Part shown: piece after piece, positions 11,595 through 22,345 of the stretch
Layout: every line of letters starts with the position of its first letter
How positions within the stretch are numbered: position 1 is the first letter of the stretch
Source of the DNA: Geosiphon pyriformis
Lineage: Eukaryota; Glomeromycota; Glomeromycetes; Archaeosporales; Geosiphonaceae
DNA length: 64,000 bases
Reading direction: 5' to 3'
Assembly: GCA_016748015.1 (NCBI GenBank)
Contig: JAAOMT010000071.1
Location: 62,001 to 126,000 of the forward strand
Translations under genes and position numbers: made by a program
The notes under the pieces: model-generated
The model's database searches: none
What the model saw: the letters and a program-made list of their open reading frames with translations, nothing else
Told to the model about the DNA's origin: nothing

Positions 11595-13005
11595 TTAAGG
11601 AAGCGGGAGATTTAATAAAGGCCAAATTATATTTCCACTATTCAAAGAGAAAGGCGGTTCGTAGCAACTTCCCATCATTAAATTCAAGTATGGTCCATTG
11701 TGTGCATCAAACCACTGCGTTTCTCTCACGTCAATACATACCTAAAATGTCAAAAATCGTCTCATCAGAAATATAGTATATCTTTTTTTCCTGTAAAATT
11801 GCAACAAAGTCTGACTTACCTGGCTTTCATGAACATATATAAATATACCTTCCGGAAAAATTCTTCCTTGACATTTTAAAATTCTGGTTTCAAGTGGACA
11901 GTTGCATACATTTTGAATCCAATATTGAGACACAGTATGCCAATACTCGCTATTGACGGAGCTCTTGGGCAAGTGAGGGACAACATCTGTCGAATGCGTG
12001 AATCGAAATATTTCAAAGTGTTGTTTGGGAATCATGTTCACGACCCTTGCGAATTCTTTATTACCGATACGTGGTTGACCAAATGTAACTATTTTGATTT
12101 TTAAATTTGGAAATTGACCCTTATAGGACCACCATAATTGTAACAGGGCCAAGGTAACGTATACTGAATCATGAAAAATTCAAAGGGGTAAATATGTTAG
12201 AGAACTTAGAAAAATATTATTATTATAATAAAATATTTGCATACAAACCTCCACCGCTCCCATGTCCAATACCAATGATTCTTTGAATTCCCGATTTTTT
12301 TATCGAGGCTTGAATTATGGCAAGAAATTTTACGGAAACAGCAGAAAATTTTCCGTAGAAAAGCTTGTCAACCCCCATTGTTTCGCCATAAGCTTGAAAT
12401 CGATTTCCTCGTATCCGCCAATAATCATAGTCATCGAGCTTTTCACGACCTTTGACGCTTATTATTAATTCGTTATATGCGACCTTAATTCCTACTATTT
12501 ATACAAAAAGAATTAAAGTTATTACTATTATAGCTTGAGAAATATTTTAAACTTTAAGATTTATACCAGACATGTCATCTGAAATCTGGTTCTCTTCAGT
12601 GAAACAATATGTTTGCATCGCATATACTGCATATATTGAAATTTGCTTCAAGAAATTTTTGTCGGTTACGGGAATTTCATATGGTTCAAGTGACGCCCAG
12701 TAATCTTCGAGACTTTTACCCTTGAAATTTCTTGTTTCAAGCATTTGGGTATTGGAAGCCGTTTTGTTTGGACGACTTTTCATAAAGTCATTTTTTTGAT
12801 GTGGAGGAAAGCTATGAAGACTATTATAATTAGAGAAATTTTTTCGAATATTAAAATTTAGAATATTTTTCTTTGTGTTATTTTCATGGTGTTCTTTGTT
12901 TTGTCTTTTTGGCGTAAATATTGAGAAAAAAAGACTCAATAAAAAAAAGACTCCAAAAAAAATTACGCGACAGTTTTGAACCATCAACCTCGATTTATGT
13001 TCCAT
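11595..13005 (-). CDS. Class 3 lipase-like alpha/beta hydrolase with N-terminal membrane anchor
   Basis: Four exons give 391 residues: complement(11595-11741, 11820-12163, 12249-12494, 12567-13005). The start MEHKSRLMVQNCRVIFFG leads into one hydrophobic segment (about residues 14-30), predicting a signal anchor or uncleaved signal, then a polar linker. The lipase fold follows: the strand IIGIGHGSGGVY at about 220-230 is the nucleophile elbow, TFGQPRIGN at 255-263 is the usual lipase_3 block, STDVVPHLP carries the likely catalytic Asp288, and EYWHTVSQYWI the likely His304. The C-terminal exon contains DAHNGPYL, a block common in fungal lipase_3 proteins. In the family the elbow reads GHSLGG; here it is GHGSGG, so the nucleophile position holds Gly225 and a Ser lies one residue later. 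Activity is therefore doubtful. The ATG at 13003-13005 opens the hydrophobic leader. Confidence 0.9.
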
Positions 13006-15952
13006 AGTAAGTTTGATTTATAAAGCAAAAATATAACGAGCTTGAATCAGAGTTCACTTTGGGAATTTCAAAAATTATTTCAGCATTTATAGTTTCCATT
13101 AGGATAAACGATACAAGATGGTAGAACCGGAAAATTCTCAAGCCATATGCAACTTTTATATTTGAATTAATGAAAGTAAATTAACCGGGGTTTTTCGTTT
13201 ATAACATCTTTGTGAGGATAGGCGAACCGCAGCTAGCAACATTCAAAAAAGCTTTTTCCGAGTTTGCTCAAAACCAACGTTTTCGAGGCCGCAGTTTTGT
13301 TATATCGTCTCAAAATTAAAATATTGGGACAAATAAAAAAACCCATATTTTGACCAAAGTTCAAATTGAACCGTTGCTAAAAAATATTCAGTCATTTTTT
13401 TGATATATAAAATAAAGATGGTGATCCAAGTATTTTTAGTAGAGATAAAAATGAGTCTTAAATCAATTTTGATAGAACCTTTTTATAGCAGTGAGAAATC
13501 CTGTAAGAGTATAGGTATTTGAGATAAATAATTTAATAAACCTTGGACGAAGATATCATAATCGTTGACCAGTATACTAATGATCAAAAATAATTTCTAA
13601 TTAATCATACTTATGTCTTATTGAGAAATAAGATAAGTACCAATAATATTCATGTATTTAACAAAACTTACCATTTAGTTTTTTGAAAATTTAATTCTCA
13701 AAGATTATATATACATAATATTTATTATTTTTAATATTATTTTACAAATAATTTTTATTATACATAATAATTTTTGTTGAATCAAAAGAAATTTTTTTAT
13801 CTAAAATATACATTATAAATAAAAAACAAATCAAAAAGTAAATTTAAATATTTTATTTGCTTAAAAAATTCTATTTTATTATATCAAACCAACCAATTTA
13901 ATATAAGTAAATTAATAATGTATATAAGTTTTTATAAAAATTTAAGTTTATATAATATTTTTCTTAAAAAAAACATATATATCAAAATTACTGCATATTA
14001 ATAATTATTAATATTATTATTTAATTAAAAAAATAATTTTAAAAAGCTTAAATAAATATTTTATTTAAAAACATTATAATACTTCAATATATAAAAAATA
14101 ATAACAATATATATATTAAATATTTTATTGCTTTTAATTAATACAACATTATAGTTGCTTGAAAAAATTTAAATTCTATTTCAAACTTATTAATATTATA
14201 ATAAATTTGTAAATATTAATTGGTTATTAATTAAAAAAATAAAAATTTGTATTTGAATTAAAATTGGTTTTGAAATTGCTATTTTATATTTTGTGAAAAT
14301 TTTGATTTAATTTTTACATAAGTTAAAAATTGGAAAACTTTTCATTAAATTAAGGCAAGAGTTTTTTGAAAAGATAATTCTCATATTTCCAATAACTTTT
14401 AAGAATATTTTCCTCTTCAATATGACCAAACACACACACATATATATATATATATATATTGGGATAATTTAACGCCAAGTTTATTGAAAATAGTAAGAGG
14501 ATAATTCTTAAGATTTTTGAATATGTGGCCATGACTCATGAGAACGGAATGATTCATAAAGACATAACCTCCTATCAAATGACTTATTTTAATTTCAATT
14601 AGCTATTATTTATTTTAATTGATAAAAAAACTTTTGGTTGTTAATGTTGTTAAAGATACCAAAATTAGAACATTTTGTTCTAGATTATAAAATTATTCTT
14701 TTTGGTTTTTGGTAAAATTGTCTTAACCCAATTTGTTAGATTTGTTTTATATGCTTAAGTTATAAATTAATATATTGTATCTTTTATAATTACAGTTGTT
14801 AACTTTACAAAAAACAAAAAAATTGGTTTCTTAAAATAATAAAGCTTTTTTAAAAAAATTTTAATGCTTATTTATTTGTTAATAACATTATAATATTTGA
14901 AAACATAATAACAAATATTTCTGTAATAATAAACTTTTTTATTAAAGCATACTGACTTTAATTTGACCAAGGCTTTTGGCTTAAAAATGAAAAAAATTAC
15001 TTTTAAATTTAAATATAAAAACAGTTAAAAAAATTTTACTTCTTAACTTATAGTAATTTTACATAAGTTTAGGTGATTAATTATTAATAAAAATTGCATG
15101 ATCTATGTCTATTATCAAACATGTTTGCTGAGTAGTTTTAATAGTAATTGAATTACACTTAATTAAAGTAAAATAAAAAAACAAGACATAATTGCATTTA
15201 TATATTATTATTTAAATAATTGCAACTTTATCTTTTGTTGATAATAAAAACATTTAGAAAATATTTAACTTTTAATAAAAAGCTGTTTATTATATACATA
15301 TTTATAAAATTTAAATTTAAATTTTTTACAAAAGATTTTAAATCAAATTATAATTTTAATAAGAATTTTAACCTTTTTCTGTGTATGGTAAAAACACTTT
15401 ATTGTTGAAGAATATTTATTATTAAAGAATAATATTATAGATAAATCATCAAGTTCTAATAAATTTGATATAATTAAATTTCTCATTTTTTAAAAATTTC
15501 TTAATTTATAATTTTTATTTATTTTTCTTTACATATAACAACAGTAGATGCAATAGGGACAACGATGATGATAACGGCGGCGATAAGGATAATAACAACG
15601 ACAAAGATTTGGAATAACGGGCAGTCATCATATATTTATTTCCTGACTACACGTCAATGCATGATAATGTAATCAGGCGTTGAATAATCTATCAATATAG
15701 AAATTGAAATTAAAAATTCATAATAATTATCGTTATAAAATATTGAGACAGTTATGTCCCTCTAAAGATGATGATGATGAAATACATGAGTCACTTCTTC
15801 GAGATATCACTTGGTAGTACAAGTCCATCATTGACCTATAAATTAGAGTATAAAATCCGAGGTTCAAGAAGGATCGACTTTATATTTCTATTTTCCTGTT
15901 TGCAGACTTTATAATTTTTTCTTGGCTAAAGACAAATTCTAAAGCTTTAAAT
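13006..15952. other. AT-rich intergenic region
   Basis: No gene is recognised. Most of 13700-15500 is AT-only low-complexity sequence. A compound AC/AT dinucleotide run lies at about 14431-14459. The last 400 bases have more balanced composition (GAT-rich trinucleotide patches near 15565-15600 and 15765-15780) and probably contain the promoter of the Sel1 gene. Confidence 0.5.
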
Positions 15953-16811
15953 ATGGATCCTAAGGAAGCTTTCGATATTTCTGTACAAACGGAGAATCCC
16001 TTGACTAAGGAAAAAATCTCTTTCATCGACGAATGTCTGGATATTTTCATTGGTGGCAATATGCGATGGGAATACGATTCTGTGATTCGCGTGAATTTGA
16101 TCAAATGGCTTGATACTCATAAGCTTACGGCCGAATATCTTTTCGAATCGATTTGCAAGCTTAATCAAAATCCAAGATACTGGACTTTTCAAGCATTCTT
16201 TTATATGAATGGATTTGGAACCATAAGAGACCCCCAGCAAGCTTTTCAGTGGTATCATTGTGCCGCGCTAATGGGTGATCATCTTGGGGAACAAGAAATA
16301 GCAACCTGCTATATTTATGGTGAAATCATTATTTAAAATTTTTTACACTTGATAATTATTGCGTTTAACTTAGTAATTGGTTCGAATAATTTAAATAGGG
16401 ATAGGAGTTGATAAAGACGAAAAGAAAGGTGTTTTTTGGTATCAAAAAGCTGCTGATGGCGATTTTGCAATTGCACAGAATATTCTAGCAAGCTGTTACC
16501 TTTATGGTCGTGGGGTCGAAATTGATGTAAACAAAGCAGTTCACTGGTTTCAAAAGTCTGCAGATTCTGGCTTCCGAGAAGCTTTGTACTGCCTTGCTAG
16601 GTGTTATGAAACGGGTATTGGTGTTAAACAGAATAAGCGTCAAGCCTTCAAATTATACCAAAAATCCGCGGATGCTGGTTTTCATACTGGTGTTTGTCAA
16701 GTTGGCCTTTGTCACTCGCGTGGTATCGGTACCATACGTGATACCCACGCAGCATTTCTCTTTTATCATCGGGATATAAAATGTGCAAATTATACGGGAC
16801 TGTTGATCTAG
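15953..16811 (+). CDS. Sel1-repeat (SLR) protein
   Basis: Two exons (15953-16319 and 16399-16811) encode 259 residues. The first about 75 residues (MDPKEAFDISVQ, IDECLDIFIGG) are a helical leader typical of Glomeromycotina Sel1 proteins. At least five Sel1-like repeats follow, visible from their signature spacing: NPRYWTFQAFFYMNGFG, AFQWYHCAALMGDH, VFWYQKAADGDFAIA, AVHWFQKSADSGFREA, AFKLYQKSADAGFHTG. Each pairs an aromatic-rich helix with a G-x-G turn. Sel1 repeats act as protein-interaction scaffolds, for example in ER-associated degradation or signalling, but no partner can be inferred. The C-terminus (HRDIKCANYTGLLI) departs from the repeat, suggesting a truncated last repeat. The broken gene at 4232-5029 is its closest relative here and shares the intron position. 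Confidence 0.88.
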
Positions 16812-17674
16812 GAATATGAAGTACTTTTAAAATTTGAAGCACATTCTTCAATAATAACTTTTTCGATTTTCATTACCATATTTTCTCTAAATCCTTTATT
16901 CGTTCGTCATAAATTTCAGGAAAATATCAATGAACAGTGAGAGAAGTCGATATTAGATGTATGACTATACAAAAAATTGAATGATCAATTATCAAAATTA
17001 CAATGGTAAGATACTCTCTCCCCTCTTTTTAAAACAGACTTTTTGTATTAGAGGTACAACTCTTTGAATTATCTTATGTGGGAGTAGCCGAATATAAATC
17101 AAACCTTTGAATTAAAACTCAAGAAAGGGTATAAATTATTAAGTCAGCAACTAACAGTATATCAAAATAGTATTGTACTCACCTCCATCATAATACCCCT
17201 CTCTTATAAATTCGATTTTGTTTAAAATACCCACGGCACTATATAAAGCATTTTATGGTATCCATCAGAAAAACATGATTAGTGCATTAGTTCACCTAAT
17301 TAGAAACCCGATTTAGAAGCTGGTTTATGGCAAAATGCAATACATGTATTCAGAAGAAAGGATCTTTTAGAAAGAAGGCCTTGCACAGATTTATCAATAA
17401 TATAAGACCACTCATTTAAAAATAACAAGTAAATAAATATTCGAATTTCATTAAAAGATGATTTACAAATATCATTATAGGGGGGAACTGATTCCTGAAT
17501 GTATCATCTCCAGCAATGCACAAAGCTATTACATTAGAGATAATCAAGAATTTAAATATTGGCTGTCGAGAATTGGGAAGCTGAAAATAGTTATATCAAT
17601 CATAAATAGTTTAATTTATCATAAATAGTTTTTAATAAGGATTCAACCAAATATTGCGCAAAGGAATCTTTTAT
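16812..17674. other. Intergenic region, no firm gene
   Basis: This lies between the Sel1 gene and a minus-strand open segment. On the minus strand near 17460-17600 there is a short protein-like stretch after a TTTTCAG that could be the final exon of the segment at 17675-17893, but the phases cannot be fixed. Otherwise nothing is recognised. Confidence 0.4.
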
Positions 17675-17893
17675 TCACTTTGAGAACTTTTGAATACCAA
17701 AGACGGCTTCAATTTTCTTACTCCACTCTCGAAGTTCTTTGTCAAAATAAAGGCTGCCTTCAATCGTTGGAATGAGAATGAAATTGAAAATTTTATTTGA
17801 GAAATCTAATCTCTGATATAATCCATTTATTAACCATTCTATACTGGAAAGCAATATATTTATAGTTGGGGATAAAATAGTTTCTCTTTTAAA
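17675..17893 (-). other. Uncharacterised protein-like open segment, possible exon or gene remnant
   Basis: A minus-strand frame without an internal ATG runs from just after a TAA (17894-17896) to a TGA at 17675-17677, about 72 residues. Its composition is protein-like: SSIEWLINGLYQRLDF, FILIPTIEGSLYF, KELREWSKKIEAVFG. It starts only 18 bases beyond the stop of the PQ-loop gene on the same strand. It could be the last exon of an older gene, an alternative 3' exon of the PQ-loop gene, or chance. I do not recognise the family. Confidence 0.3.
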
Positions 17894-17911
17894 TTACTTG
17901 AAAAGAAAAAT

Positions 17912-19402
17912 TTAAATCTCAGAGAATCTCCACATTCTAGAGTTCCACCAGTTAAGTAATGGACTTAAAAAAATTATAGTAGAGTCGCAAACAAATACGG
18001 AAGCGAATATTGAGGCAGAAATAAAATCATAGGATCCTGCGCGAAAAACTATAAAAGTAAGCAATAAATGTTAGTAGTCGGTCAGCCATTCTAAATAAAA
18101 AAAGATCAAAAAAAGTCCTAAATATTTAATATATTTACATAAACTTATCATACCAAAAAGTGCTCCCTATAAAATGTGAGAGCTCTTATGATTATATTTG
18201 AAACTCAAACTTTTCATAACTTGAACTATTTAACCCCTTACCGTTGCATCGCACGACAAAAAGATCAAAGAAATCCCTTGGACCTTTTTTTCTCCTGAGT
18301 TTTGTAAAATTAAAATGATTTCTATATCTAATTAAAAAACAAACAAACAAAAAATACTTTCAATAACTGGAAAAACTCAACCCAAACATACGATAGATTT
18401 CATAAAACTGGGGTATGTAGCCTAAAAGCGTTAAGCAAATTGGCAAAATTCCAATGGTGGTTTCAGGCCATGATATATTTTTGGAATTTGCTACCTAAAC
18501 TTGCATTTATTATAAGTTATATATTAGTTAATCTTTCACATTCAAAATGAAAGATACCTATTTACCTTGATTGCAAGCACTGTAGCTAGTTGTAGCATTA
18601 TAAAAAGCCCTGTTAAAAACAAAAATATCGCAATACACCTTACCCCATGATTTATCCACCGGCTGTGCGATTTCGAATCATTAATTTTATTTGAGGACTT
18701 TGATGTTGTTGTTTGAATTACTTTAATAGTCGTTGTTGGTTCAGCTAATTCATTTTCAAAGTTAATTGAAAGTATTTCAGGAGTATTTTGACTTTTTTGA
18801 TTGTCATCATCAATATGATAAGGAGTTTCTTCTGGCTCAGATAAACAAGGTCTCCTGTCATAATAAAGGTACTGAGTATAGCAAAAAAGGCTGAATAGTG
18901 CAAAAAATTCTGGCTGTGCAATCAAAGGAATAGACCATTTGAGAACAATTCCATATGATCCCATAAAAATGACTCCAGTAATCTTGTTTAAATATATGAA
19001 ATTAGAAGATAATCTTTGTAAAAGACGAAAAATCTCTGAGAATATCAACTCACCCAGAGCAGCAACATGAACGGCGAGAAACCTTTTGAGAATAATCCAA
19101 TAAATATTGAATTTTGGAAAATTAATAGTTAAATTCTGAAATATTTTATGATTTTAGTTTTTCGTAATTCACCTATTGTGCTTTTTCGCCTCCAATTTTT
19201 GTGCACTATGAGAAACAAATGCCACAAAATTTTATTTCAAAAGTTAAAGAACCAAATTTAAAAAGATTACTTTTAATTCACCTTGAATCAATAATTCAAG
19301 CGACCACAAGATTAAACCAGCTAGACCAAAAGCATTTTCTAAAATTGGGTGATAGGATGGAAGGCTCTCATCAATTGCTTTGGCCTTCGTTATTGGTAAC
19401 AT
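17912..19402 (-). CDS. PQ-loop repeat membrane protein (copy A)
   Basis: Eight exons join to 306 residues: complement(17912-18048, 18139-18166, 18242-18294, 18392-18494, 18566-18982, 19054-19082, 19173-19205, 19282-19402). Exon lengths 33, 29, 103, 53 and 28 are identical to those of the plus-strand copy at 23998-25644, which confirms the model. Hydrophobic segments match a seven-helix PQ-loop protein: NAFGLAGLILWSLELL, GVIFMGSYGIVLKW, and IGILPICLTLLGYIPQ. The first PQ motif is degraded to IQ (residues 39-40); the second, YIPQFYEIY, is intact. PQ-loop proteins are mostly organelle amino-acid or sugar transporters or sensors; no substrate can be assigned. The central loop is polar and Thr/Ser-rich. 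I chose the ATG at 19402; homology to the other copy (LNH at about 19440) extends upstream without an ATG, so the 5' end is uncertain. Confidence 0.8.
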
Positions 19403-20566
19403 CAGGCATTTAAAAAAAGTCGTAGCGTTTAGATGATTAAGAGCTTGAGCGTGAAAGATATTAAAATGATTAATGAGAGGCAAGCGTGCAAAAAATTTTG
19501 AAATATTAAAATTTACCTTTTGGATTTATCTTAAATAAGAATCCAATAGCAAAGGAATCAACCAATATACTTACAAAAACAAAATAATGTAATTATTTTC
19601 TTGCTTTAGTGGATTTTTAGAAAGAATCGAGGAATGTTATTATTATTTTTGGATCTTTATTTTGGGATCAAGATATAAGCGATTTTCACTGTCAAAAGAA
19701 GAAAATCATTCTTACCTCTGAAAATCTTTTTCCTTGAAAACCAAAAAACACTCAATTCTAATAATTTAATGGAAATATATTTTCTTATCAGTGTTTTTAT
19801 TTGGTATTTTATCAGTTCAGATGAGATTTTGAATCAACAATTATATACTGAATACTCTTATGAATGGTATTTTCTTGTTCTTATCATTGACGGAAATCAT
19901 GACAATGTATGGCCATTTTAAAAGATACTCCTTAGTTTTAATGGTTGATTACATAACCAGGTGAAATATTTGAGCAAAATATGATGTTAATGTCCAAATT
20001 AAAATTTTGGTATCACATATTTAAAATTAGGACTACAATAATCGTTTACCGGGAGGGTATTTCATTCTTAAAAAATAACACTATAAATATATCTATTTGA
20101 TACATGAAGTTATCAAAGATTTCCCAAAAGTAAATTCATGTGAATATTAGACCCCTCACTAGGTTTGTTCCATTGGGAAATTCTGAAAATGTATGAATAT
20201 ACACATGGTATGCAAACGATTTAATAAATCATTTAATTGTAAATATGGAATCAAATCAATTTGATTTCACATTCTTCTTTTAAAGGATTTATTGAAAAAA
20301 ATTGAATTTAAATTGTTATTATAATAAACTTTTAAGTTGATTTTATTTTTTGACTAGAATATTTATATCTAGGTTCGTTCAGTAACAAATTACCCCATCA
20401 ATTTTTAAGCCAAATATTGAGCTTGGCTTTAAATCTTTAATCAAAGAATCTGAATAAACTTTAAAATTTCAAAGATTTATTTAAAATTTTCTTTTTTTCT
20501 TTATATATATATAATATCGTGAGAAACGAAGGCTTAACATAATTAAACTTTATTAATCATTTTCTT
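19403..20566. other. Intergenic region upstream of PQ-loop copy A
   Basis: The first 80 bases still show residual coding similarity on the minus strand (see the PQ-loop entry). The remaining kilobase is AT-rich with no gene seen; a short AT run lies near 20502-20513. Confidence 0.45.
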
Positions 20567-21483
20567 TTAGATAGAACATTTTAAAAGGCTATACATGAAT
20601 GTTAGAAAAGCAATGCCAAAAATTTGGATCCAATAATTAAAAGTTTGACGAAAAAAAAATTCATGGCCAGCTGAGCTTACATGAATCGTTTGAGTAACAG
20701 TCGTTACAGAGTCCGGATTTTCATCACCAGTAAAAATGGGATCAGCTATATATTGAGAAGTAGTAGTTGGGCTTTTATAGTTAACACTGCTGGTAGTCGT
20801 TCCCGCTATCGTATTAACAAAACGTAAATTTAAAGAAATCTGAATTGATTTCGGATTGACATTTGAGACCGATAAACAAATAATCCTTTCGAATTCCCAG
20901 GTAAAAGTTCGCGTGCAACTTGTAACCGGAATTCGAGGTTTTTCAGAGTGACATGAGGCTGAAATATAGTAATGAAATTCCCCCATTTTATCGCGAAAAT
21001 TCGAAATTTCTGTATTGTTTTGGACTACTGTTATAAAACCAAGATAATCTGTAACATTTGTTTTTCGAACTCCACCTGCTACTACGTTCCCGAATGAATT
21101 GCTTGCCGATTTGGTCCCATTAGTTGTATTAACAGAGTAACCTAAAAAGACGAGTTAAAAAAAGTTAAAGCTTTTGTTTAATACTTATAAACTCTGTTGG
21201 ATAGTCGCTGCATTTATACCAAATATTGTATGCTGGAAGATTTGCAATTCCAGATAAAGTTTGTCCTTGAACATTCCTGACCTAAATTTTTTGACCAAAA
21301 AGATATTATATATTTATGATTTGATTGATTGATTGATTGATTGAAATATTAACTTTGGAGTGACAATAAAGACAATTTGGGCCGACAGTTAATTCTTATA
21401 AAACTTCATTGAAGAATTTAACCAACCTCAATTAATAAAACTGATAAAATGAATGCAATAAATTTTTGCCAATACATCATCAT
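20567..21483 (-). CDS. Predicted N-glycosylated surface protein, signal peptide and C-terminal anchor
   Basis: Three exons, complement(20567-21141, 21185-21281, 21427-21483), give 242 residues. The start MMMYWQKFIAFILSVLLIE is a clear signal peptide and fills the first exon. The ectodomain has several N-glycosylation sequons (NTT, NGT, NVT, NNT) close together and two Cys (CHSE, SCTRTF) that could pair with others. A Thr/Ser-rich stretch (GTTTSSVNY, SPTTTSQY) precedes a final hydrophobic segment (about residues 219-242, IFGIAFLTFMYSLL) that could be a transmembrane helix or a GPI-attachment signal. I recognise no domain family. It lies between two PQ-loop copies on the minus strand. The first of three consecutive ATGs (21481-21483) is taken as the start. 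A cell-wall or secreted interface role is inference from the layout only. Confidence 0.75.
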
Positions 21484-22032
21484 CTTTGTTTCTCTTAAGA
21501 TAAGAAATCAAGAACACCCTTATAAATAGGAAGATTGATCTTTCGTTATATTGGCTTATATATTATAAATCAAGGTTTTATTTAATGTTTTGGTTGTACA
21601 TATTGACTGTTAAACCAGTTCTTGTTTGAAGAAGGCTTAATTCTGGCTTGACATGTCATACCTTTATTTATGCAGAAGTACCTGAATAATTTGAAGAAAG
21701 GAACATAAAATTCTATCAACAGGGATCTCAAAAACACTCTGAATGTTTTTATAAGAAAGCATGTGATCACCAAATATCTATGCAATGAACAAATGAATGA
21801 ATGAATGAATGAATGAATGAAAAAGGAAAGCACGTAAAATCTAGAGGTTATATTACTAAAATTACTGATGGTGATGGTGATAGCAATGGTAATATAGCAA
21901 ATTTTTTTTGGCCTGTTGACGTCGAAACTTGTGATCTTTTTTTCCTTTTTACAATCTGTTATCATTAGTTGAAAGCAAAAAAAAACTTTTATATAATTTT
22001 GAAGAAATTTTTACAAATTTTTTCATCAAATT
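21484..22032. other. Intergenic region with a tetranucleotide repeat
   Basis: A run of about eight ATGA/TCAT units lies at about 21790-21820. A long minus-strand open frame covering it (21582-21965) is driven by the repeat and low complexity and is not called. A short GATT run lies at about 21315-21343 inside the first intron of the neighbouring gene. Confidence 0.5.
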
Positions 22033-22345
22033 TATTGTGGAGGGCTTTGAATTACACGTCTTTAAAGGGAGTTAGCTCTTATTTGTTCATTTCAGCTATT
22101 TCCACAAAGGTACACAAAAATGATGAAAATGAATTAGAGACACAAAAAAGATTAGATAGTAAAACCTGTTTTATTAATCAGAAAATCTACCCCGTATCGG
22201 CAGGGATTTGTAGCTGACTGACTCCCGGAATTTATGCATGTTCAACGTTTGTATTATGGAAAAAGAAACCAAATATAGGATTCAGAATATGGGAATCAGA
22301 ATAACAGGGATGACAACAAGAATCAAGATTTTATCGAACCAAAAA
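22033..22345 (+). pseudogene. PQ-loop gene relic (third copy, exons 1 and 4 fragments)
   Basis: The plus-strand frame LLWRALNYTSLKG aligns with FSWRTLNHTSFDRP in exon 1 of the intact plus-strand PQ-loop gene. About 200 bases on, near 22236-22320, HVQRLYYGKRNQI, a TAG, then DSEYGNQNNRDDNK aligns at both DNA and protein level with HVQCLYYENETYYRYG in exon 4 of the same gene. The intervening exons and membrane segments are missing. This is therefore a deleted and mutated third copy lying between the two intact copies, on the same strand as the downstream one. Confidence 0.65.
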
